Assembly (NCBI GenBank): GCA_001442985.1
Contig: LDYB01000018.1
Location: 62,001-126,000 of the forward strand
Direction: 5' to 3'
Source: Armatimonadetes bacterium DC
GTDB taxonomy: Bacteria; Armatimonadota; Fimbriimonadia; Fimbriimonadales; GBS-DC
DNA: 64,000 nt
The translations under genes and the position numbers were made by a program. Shown piece by piece: positions 58,541 through 64,000 of this stretch (its first letter is position 1; every line of letters begins with the position of its first letter). The notes under the pieces are model-generated. The model did not search any database and had not been told where the DNA came from. It saw only the letters and a list, made by a program, of their open reading frames with translations.

Positions 58541-59258
58541 TAGAGGCGCGATGCGGAGAGACGGTGGAAAACTGATAGCCAAACCCGCGCACCGTGATGA
58601 TATAGCGCGGGCGTGAAGGGTCAGGCTCCAGCTTCTTGCGCAGGCGCTAGATAATCACCTCAAGGCTATTCGTGTTGAACTCGCTGTCATAGCCCCAGAC
58701 CTTCTCAAAGAGTGTATCGCGGTGAAGCGGCTTGTTCGCGTGGCGCACCAGCTCTGCCAGCAGGTCAAACTCAATTCGGGTCATCGGCACGCGCTCGCCT
58801 GCGCGGTACACGCAGCGTCCTTCGAGGTCAATCTCCAGCGCATCCACGCGCACCACCGTGTCGGGCGCCGCCTGCGATTTGCCGCCATACTCGTAGGCGC
58901 GTCGGAGCAGGGCGCGTACTCGCGCCAGCAACTCTTTCGGTTCAAAGGGCTTTGTCAAGTAGTCGTCTGCACCCACCTCCAGACCGACCACTTTGTCCAG
59001 GGCATCCGAACGCGCCGTGAGTATCAGCACTGGCATCGTCCAGCGGCTCCGCAAGCGACGACAAAGGTCAATCCCGTCTACATCGGGCAAGCCGAGGTCT
59101 AAGATGATCAGGTCTACGCTTTGTTGGGTTATCGTCTGGAGCGCCTGCTCCGCTGTGTGCGCCACGAGGCACTGGTGGTGATGTTCTTCGAGCAGGCGGC
59201 GGAGCTGCTCTGCCAGAAACAGGTCGTCTTCCACAAGCAAGATTCGGGCGGAATTCAT
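58524..59258 (-). pseudogene. OmpR-family response regulator interrupted by in-frame TAG at 58647-58649
   Basis: ARILLVEDDLFLAEQLRRLLEE...DLGLPDVDGIDLCRRL...TKPFEPKELLARVRALLRR...[38 protein letters not shown]; same-frame continuation after TAG is clean wHTH. Confidence 0.85.
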
Positions 59259-61399
59259 CGTTCCTGCCCCCCTTGATCAGCTGCCAGGGGTAGCCAGATG
59301 CGGAAAGTGGTGCCCGCGCCTAGCTGGCTTTCTACTTCGATTCGCCCCTGATGCGCCTCGACGATGTTCCGGCAGCTATACAGCCCCAGCCCGATTCCTT
59401 CGGAATGCCCACTCTGGAACGGCTCGAAGAGCGTCGCCAGTCGCTCAGGGGGGATGCCTTTGCCTGTGTCGTGAATGGCAATACAGGCGTATCCACGCTG
59501 CTTGCGCAGGCGCAGGGTCAGATGCCCCCCATCAGGTGTCATGGCTTGGAGTGCGTTCAGGCACATATTCACAAACAGATGTTCCAGCTGATGGGGGTCG
59601 CCCACCACCTGCGGTCGGTTTCGGGAGCGATGAAAATGCACCTGCACGCGCCCGATGCGTGCCTGCGCCATAATCAGGCTCAACACCCGTTCCAGCAGGT
59701 CTGTCAGGTCGACTCGCTCGCGCGCCAGCAAGCGCGGGCGTGCATACACCAGCAGTCGGTGCACCAGCACGGTGAACCGATCCAGCTGGGCGCGCACCTC
59801 CTCTAAGGCGCGTTTGGGGTCGTATTCGCCCACTGCCAGCGAAAGCGAGAGCGACGAGATAATGTTTCGGATATCATGCGCCACGCTCGCTGCCAGCGTG
59901 CCCGCCACCGCCAGCTTTTCCTGACGAATCAACTGCTCCTGCGTGTTTTTGAGGTCTTCATAGGCGGTTTCCAGTGATTGGCGTGTCCAGACCAGCTCCC
60001 AGCCAATCGCAATTTGCTTGAGCAGGCTGTCAATAAGCAGCTTAATCAGAGGGTCTTCGAACGCCGAAACGGTCTGGGCGCCAAACATGAGCCAGAGGGG
60101 CGGCGCCGAGCGGGTTTCGAGGCGTGTGAGGGCGTGATAGTGAACCTGCCAGAGGCGCACGCTGGGCGCGTTCCATGTGAACACGCGGGGGCGCGCCAGA
60201 CGCTCCAGCACCTGCGCCATGCGTTTGGAGGGAGTCCAATCGCGCGCTATGGACTCCGCCTCACGCCATTCTATCCCCCAGAAATCGTCGCCCGTTCGAG
60301 CGAGCAGCGCCACCGAGTCGGCGAAAAAGGCTTGGCAAAGCAGGGGTACCTGTCGCTGGAGCCACTGCCGGGGGCTTACGGACTCACTTAGCAGCTGCAG
60401 TCCCTGATTAAGGCTATCCAGAATCTGGCGGCTTTGCTGCAGCAGGCGTTCGCGTTGTTCCAGCGCGGCTTTCTGCTCGGCGATGCGCTCTGTGATGACG
60501 CGCTCGCGCTCCAGCTCTGTGCTGACCCGCATCGCCAGCAGGGCAATGAGTTGCGTATCGTTTTCATCCAGCACGCGGTCGCTCTGCGAGTCCAGAATAC
60601 AGAGCGACCCCAGCGGCTGACCGCTTTGCAGACGCACAGGCGCCCCCAGATAACGGGTCAACCCCAGCTGCGCCAGCGGCACATGGTGAAACTCGCCGTC
60701 TTGAAGCGCGTTTTGCAGTAACACGGGACGGTTCGTGCTGACGACGCGCTTGCAGTAGGCTTCTTCAAAGGGCACGCCCGCAAGGTCGCGCGCCCATTCG
60801 GGCACATTAATCGCTGCCTTGAAAATCATCATCTCTTTATCGCGCATCGTGATGGCAGCCGTCGTGCCCCCATAAAACTCGCTCAGCTTTTGCAAAACGA
60901 ACATGTAGTTCTTTTCAGGGATGGGGTCAAAGAAGGTGCTGACCTCGTACAGGATTTGCTGGATGCGCTCGCGCTTCTTCTGCTCCGTGATGTCGCGAAA
61001 GCGCCAGAGGCGCCCCATCGGTTCGCCCTGGGCGCTGCGAATGGGTGCAGTGCGCCACAACACGAAGCCTTCAGGCGCGCCCAGAGCCAGCTCGCCATGC
61101 CCCTGCCGATAAGGCTGAGCCACTATCCCATCCATCTGGCGACGCCATTCATCAGGGTCTTTCAGACGAAGTCCTATCTGTTCCAGCAGTTCGTCCCAGT
61201 CTGCCTGAACGACCCATTCTATTTCGCACCCGAACAGCTCGCCAAAGCGATGATTGCACGCCAGCGGGCGGTGGGCGGCATCGGTAATCAGCACACCATC
61301 GTCAGCAGTGTTCAGCACAGCGTCCAGAATCTCCGCCCAGCGCACCTCGGCGGTAGGGCGCACTGCCATCCCCGTGCGCTCTGCAGGTAGCATGGACAT
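59255..61399 (-). CDS. soluble PAS-GAF histidine kinase
   Basis: PAS (VLNTADDGVLITDAAHRPLACNHRFGELFG), GAF-like region, H-box AVAGTLAASVAHDIRNII, ATPase NMCLNALQAM / DTGKGIPPERLATLFEPF / GIGLGLYSCRNIVEAH; no TM seen; ATGA overlap with regulator. Confidence 0.93.
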   Translation of the reverse strand: MSMLPAERTGMAVRPTAEVRWAEILDAVLNTADDGVLITDAAHRPLACNHRFGELFGCEIEWVVQADWDELLEQIGLRLKDPDEWRRQMDGIVAQPYRQGHGELALGAPEGFVLWRTAPIRSAQGEPMGRLWRFRDITEQKKRERIQQILYEVSTFFDPIPEKNYMFVLQKLSEFYGGTTAAITMRDKEMMIFKAAINVPEWARDLAGVPFEEAYCKRVVSTNRPVLLQNALQDGEFHHVPLAQLGLTRYLGAPVRLQSGQPLGSLCILDSQSDRVLDENDTQLIALLAMRVSTELERERVITERIAEQKAALEQRERLLQQSRQILDSLNQGLQLLSESVSPRQWLQRQVPLLCQAFFADSVALLARTGDDFWGIEWREAESIARDWTPSKRMAQVLERLARPRVFTWNAPSVRLWQVHYHALTRLETRSAPPLWLMFGAQTVSAFEDPLIKLLIDSLLKQIAIGWELVWTRQSLETAYEDLKNTQEQLIRQEKLAVAGTLAASVAHDIRNIISSLSLSLAVGEYDPKRALEEVRAQLDRFTVLVHRLLVYARPRLLARERVDLTDLLERVLSLIMAQARIGRVQVHFHRSRNRPQVVGDPHQLEHLFVNMCLNALQAMTPDGGHLTLRLRKQRGYACIAIHDTGKGIPPERLATLFEPFQSGHSEGIGLGLYSCRNIVEAHQGRIEVESQLGAGTTFRIWLPLAADQGGQER

Positions 61400-61431
61400 G
61401 GTTATATTATGCCACACGGGCGTAAATGGAA

Positions 61432-61460
61432 GCTGAACGAGGGCTGAACAAAATATAAAC
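61432..61460 (-). promoter_or_regulatory. 11-bp-phased direct repeats upstream of histidine kinase/regulator operon
   Basis: Minus strand GTTTATA-tttt-GTTCAGC-cctc-GTTCAGC; CATAAT downstream. Confidence 0.55.
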
Positions 61461-61485
61461 GGGGAGCAACATGGCTCCCCGTTTT
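61460..61485. terminator. hairpin terminator, likely for PEP-CTERM gene on minus strand
   Basis: CGGGGAGC-AACATG-GCTCCCCG with T-rich sequence on both sides. Confidence 0.65.
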
Positions 61486-61512
61486 AAGGAAGGTGGCGAT
61501 GCGCCGAAAAGG

Positions 61513-62409
61513 CTATCGCTTGCGGCGGCGAAGCGCGAGCAGGCTCACCAAGCCTGTGCCCAACGCCAGCATGCTGGCAGGCTCCGGCACAACGGCAATA
61601 TCGCGCACCAGCAACGCTGTGCCACCAATCGGCGCGACTGGGGACAGCATGCCCGTGTTCAGATCAATCGTTGCCAGCCACGAACGGAAGTCGCCAGCGC
61701 GTGTGATGGCGAGATAGCCTACATCGCGCGTTCCAAAAGTTGCGATATCAAAACCCACCAGGCTGGAAATATCCATCCCCAACGAGCCGACTGTGATCAG
61801 CCCGCCCGGGTTAGGAGGGTTCTGAATGACCAGAATGTCCAGGTTTGAATCGATGTTGTACAGGACTGTGCTGGTCGCGCCATCGAAGTTGTTGGTGTAG
61901 GCGGACCCGACAATATGGGGCGTTCGCCCGAAGTTCGGGTCGCCCGAGTTGTAGGTGAGCGGACCGTCCACTGCAACGACCTGTCCTGTGTCGGGATGCA
62001 GGCGCAGGTTCTGGCGGTTATCGCTTGTCAAGCGAATGCGATCCACGACAGGGTTAAAATCAAACCCGAACTCCACACCGCTCAGCGGCGGGCTAAAGGG
62101 CATGCCAGAACCCACAGGCATCGCCATGCCTGTCATCGGGTTGAGCTTGTAAAGCCGATTGGAGCTCCCCAGCGCATAGAGCTCGCCCGTACGCGGACGA
62201 AAGTCAATTCCCAGAATCAGCTCGTTTTGCTGAAGGAGCCCGCTGATGGGCACATTCTGGGTCAGCGCCGTCGGGTTCATCGCGTCGAAGGCAATCAGGC
62301 GGTTATCCACCGTGACGCCGTAGGTCAGCTGAGCTTCAACACGAGCCACGCTGGTTAGACTAAGCGCGCATACACATCCTGTAAGCCAGGTCATCCATCG
62401 GTTCTTCAT
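61513..62409 (-). CDS. PEP-CTERM protein with DUF4394-like domain
   Basis: TYGVTVDNRLIAFDAMNPTALTQNVPISGLLQQNELILGIDFRPRTGELYALGSSNRLYKLNPMTG...; VPEPASMLALGTGLVSLLALRRRKR. Confidence 0.87.
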   Translation of the reverse strand: MKNRWMTWLTGCVCALSLTSVARVEAQLTYGVTVDNRLIAFDAMNPTALTQNVPISGLLQQNELILGIDFRPRTGELYALGSSNRLYKLNPMTGMAMPVGSGMPFSPPLSGVEFGFDFNPVVDRIRLTSDNRQNLRLHPDTGQVVAVDGPLTYNSGDPNFGRTPHIVGSAYTNNFDGATSTVLYNIDSNLDILVIQNPPNPGGLITVGSLGMDISSLVGFDIATFGTRDVGYLAITRAGDFRSWLATIDLNTGMLSPVAPIGGTALLVRDIAVVPEPASMLALGTGLVSLLALRRRKR

Positions 62410-62460
62410 GATGTGGTTCCTCCTCTCTATGAGAGTATGCAGTTCCTCTAACGCGCAGGA

Positions 62461-62478
62461 GATAAACAGGGGCTTAAC
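62461..62478 (-). promoter_or_regulatory. 11-bp-phased direct repeats upstream of DUF4394 PEP-CTERM gene
   Basis: Minus strand GTTAAGC-ccct-GTTTATC. Confidence 0.5.
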
Positions 62479-62510
62479 GAGACCTGACAGCTCCATAAAC
62501 TCTGGGGACG

Positions 62511-62542
62511 AAAAAAAAAAGCGAGAGCCTCGTTGCTCTCGC
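62511..62542 (-). terminator. rho-independent terminator of dapA operon
   Basis: GCGAGAGC-aacgag-GCTCTCGC-T10 on minus strand. Confidence 0.9.
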
Positions 62543-62572
62543 AGGAATGCAGGGAACCTGTGGTACAAGCCG

Positions 62573-63469
62573 TCAGCTCAAGATGCCCATCTCCGCCAGA
62601 ATCTGGCGCAGGCGTTCGCGCGTGCGCTCCGAAACGGGCACCAGCGGCAGGCGCAACGATTCCTCAATCAGCCCCATCATCGCCAGCGTGCATTTGACAG
62701 GGGCGGGGTTGGTCTCCAGGAAGTTTGCCTGCATCAGCGTCTGCAGTCGGAAATGCCATGTGCGAGCGGTGGGGATGTCGCCCTCCAGCGCGGCGCGCAC
62801 CATTTTCGCTGTCCATTCGGGCAGCTGGTTGCCAATCACCGAAATCACGCCGTCGCCCCCCATCAGAATTGTGGGCACGGCGAAAATGTCGTCGCCTGCG
62901 TAGACGGCGAATCCTGCGGGGCGGCTCGCCAGAATCTCCAGCGCCTGCGTGATGTTGCCGCTGGACTCTTTGACCCCCACCAGCAGGGGTACCTGCTCGG
63001 CAATCCTGAGAATCGTCTCTGAAGAGTAGTTGCGCCCCGTTCGGGAAGGCACATTATACAGAATGATGGGGATGTCCGCCTTCTCGGCAATTGTGGCATA
63101 GTGGCGCAGCAGCCCTTCAGGTTCAGGCTTGTTGTAATAAGGGGTTACGGAAAGCACGGCGGTCGCGCCCGCGCGTCTGGCGTGCTGTGCCAGGTCCACC
63201 GCCTCGTGGGTCGCGTTGCTCCCTGCACCGGGGATGACAGGCACGCGCCCGTTGGCTTGCTCCAGCACAATATCCATCACGCGGCGGTGTTCTTCGTGAG
63301 TGAGCGTTGCGCCCTCGCCTGTGGAACCGGCAGGTAGCAGTGCGTCCACGCCTGCCTCAATCAGGCGATCTACCAGCGCGCGCAGCCGCGGCTCGTCCAG
63401 TGAGCCATCGGCACGGAACGGCGTGACCATCGCCACGCCCAGCCCTCGAAACGGCATCGTTCGTGTCAT
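62573..63469 (-). CDS. dapA: 4-hydroxy-tetrahydrodipicolinate synthase
   Basis: FRGLGVAMVTPFRADGSLDEPRLRALVDRLIEAGVDALLPAGSTGEGATLTHEEH...YYNKPEPEGLLRHYATIAEKADIPIILYNVPSRTG. Confidence 0.97.
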   Translation of the reverse strand: MTRTMPFRGLGVAMVTPFRADGSLDEPRLRALVDRLIEAGVDALLPAGSTGEGATLTHEEHRRVMDIVLEQANGRVPVIPGAGSNATHEAVDLAQHARRAGATAVLSVTPYYNKPEPEGLLRHYATIAEKADIPIILYNVPSRTGRNYSSETILRIAEQVPLLVGVKESSGNITQALEILASRPAGFAVYAGDDIFAVPTILMGGDGVISVIGNQLPEWTAKMVRAALEGDIPTARTWHFRLQTLMQANFLETNPAPVKCTLAMMGLIEESLRLPLVPVSERTRERLRQILAEMGILS

Positions 63470-63470
63470 C

Positions 63471-64000
63471 TCAGTCTATCCTCCCTGTGCTTAGAATTTC
63501 GTTCAGAACCTCGTTAAAGGCGAAGAAGCCCTTGCGCCCGCGCAGCCACTCGCTGGCACGCACGGCGCCATAAGCGAACCCCTCACGGTTCTTGGCACGG
63601 TGGGTCAGCTCGATGAAGTCATACGGACCATCCAGCAACAGGCGGTGGGTGCCGAACTCGTGCCCCACGCGCACCGCGCTCACATGGAACTGGTCTTCGG
63701 GCAGGCGTCCCTGTTCGGGCAGGTGGGCGCTCCATGCTTTGCCGAGCGTTTGCTGGAGCCGTTGCGCCAGCGCGCGGGCGGTGCCACTGGGCGCGTCGGC
63801 TTTAGCGCGGTGGTGAATCTCCTCTATCGCCAGATCCCAGCCTTCCAGTTGCAGAAGCCGCGCCGCGAGCGCCACCGCCTGCTCCAGAAACACCTGGACA
63901 GCGATGGAGAAATTGGGGGCATACAACACGGCGCCTCCTGCCTCGCGAACGCGCTGGGCATATTGCTCGCGCTGGGAATCCCAGCCGGTGGTGCCAATCA
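63471..64000 (-). CDS. dapB: 4-hydroxy-tetrahydrodipicolinate reductase (5' end beyond window)
   Basis: IGTTGWDSQREQYAQRVREAGGAVLYAPNFSIAVQVFLEQA...EIHHRAKADAPSGTA...THRAKNREGFAYGAVRASEWL; frame open to window end. Confidence 0.95.
   Translation of the reverse strand, partial: IGTTGWDSQREQYAQRVREAGGAVLYAPNFSIAVQVFLEQAVALAARLLQLEGWDLAIEEIHHRAKADAPSGTARALAQRLQQTLGKAWSAHLPEQGRLPEDQFHVSAVRVGHEFGTHRLLLDGPYDFIELTHRAKNREGFAYGAVRASEWLRGRKGFFAFNEVLNEILSTGRID

Noticed and set aside
58647-58649. Natural end of the response regulator at TAG
   Set aside because: Same-frame continuation encodes the conserved remainder of the OmpR wHTH, so a truncated or interrupted call fits better than a genuine C-terminus

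Overview
The window looks like ordinary chromosome from a thermophilic diderm bacterium, possibly Armatimonadota/Fimbriimonadales-like; this placement is inferred only from PEP-CTERM proteins, dockerin-like tails and interspersed hairpin repeats. Most of it is housekeeping or metabolic: rplM-rpsI-purD, ftsY, upp, ispDF, hpf/raiA, aceB-aceA, holA, rng-like, dapA-dapB, a TetR-controlled RND efflux operon, MlaE/MlaF, a tRNA-Leu and four PEP-CTERM proteins. There is no CRISPR array, rRNA, prophage or autonomous transposase. The most interesting signals are: (1) an unassigned structured ncRNA candidate at about 28555-28692 with its own promoter and terminator; (2) 11-bp-phased GTTYARS-like direct repeats, resembling PHO boxes, upstream of four transcription units at 55-62.5 kb, next to an OmpR-type regulator carrying an in-frame TAG in its recognition helix; (3) two PEP-CTERM genes with textbook sigma-54 promoters and shared leaders in a decayed tandem array; (4) a MITE-like hairpin repeat family, one copy of which has a paralogous empty site and a TSD-like flank; (5) a ceramidase-SCP2 fusion downstream of MlaE/MlaF; (6) many start codons 6-9 nt downstream of a -10 box, suggesting leaderless mRNAs. 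All calls come from reading sequence by eye; no searches were run.
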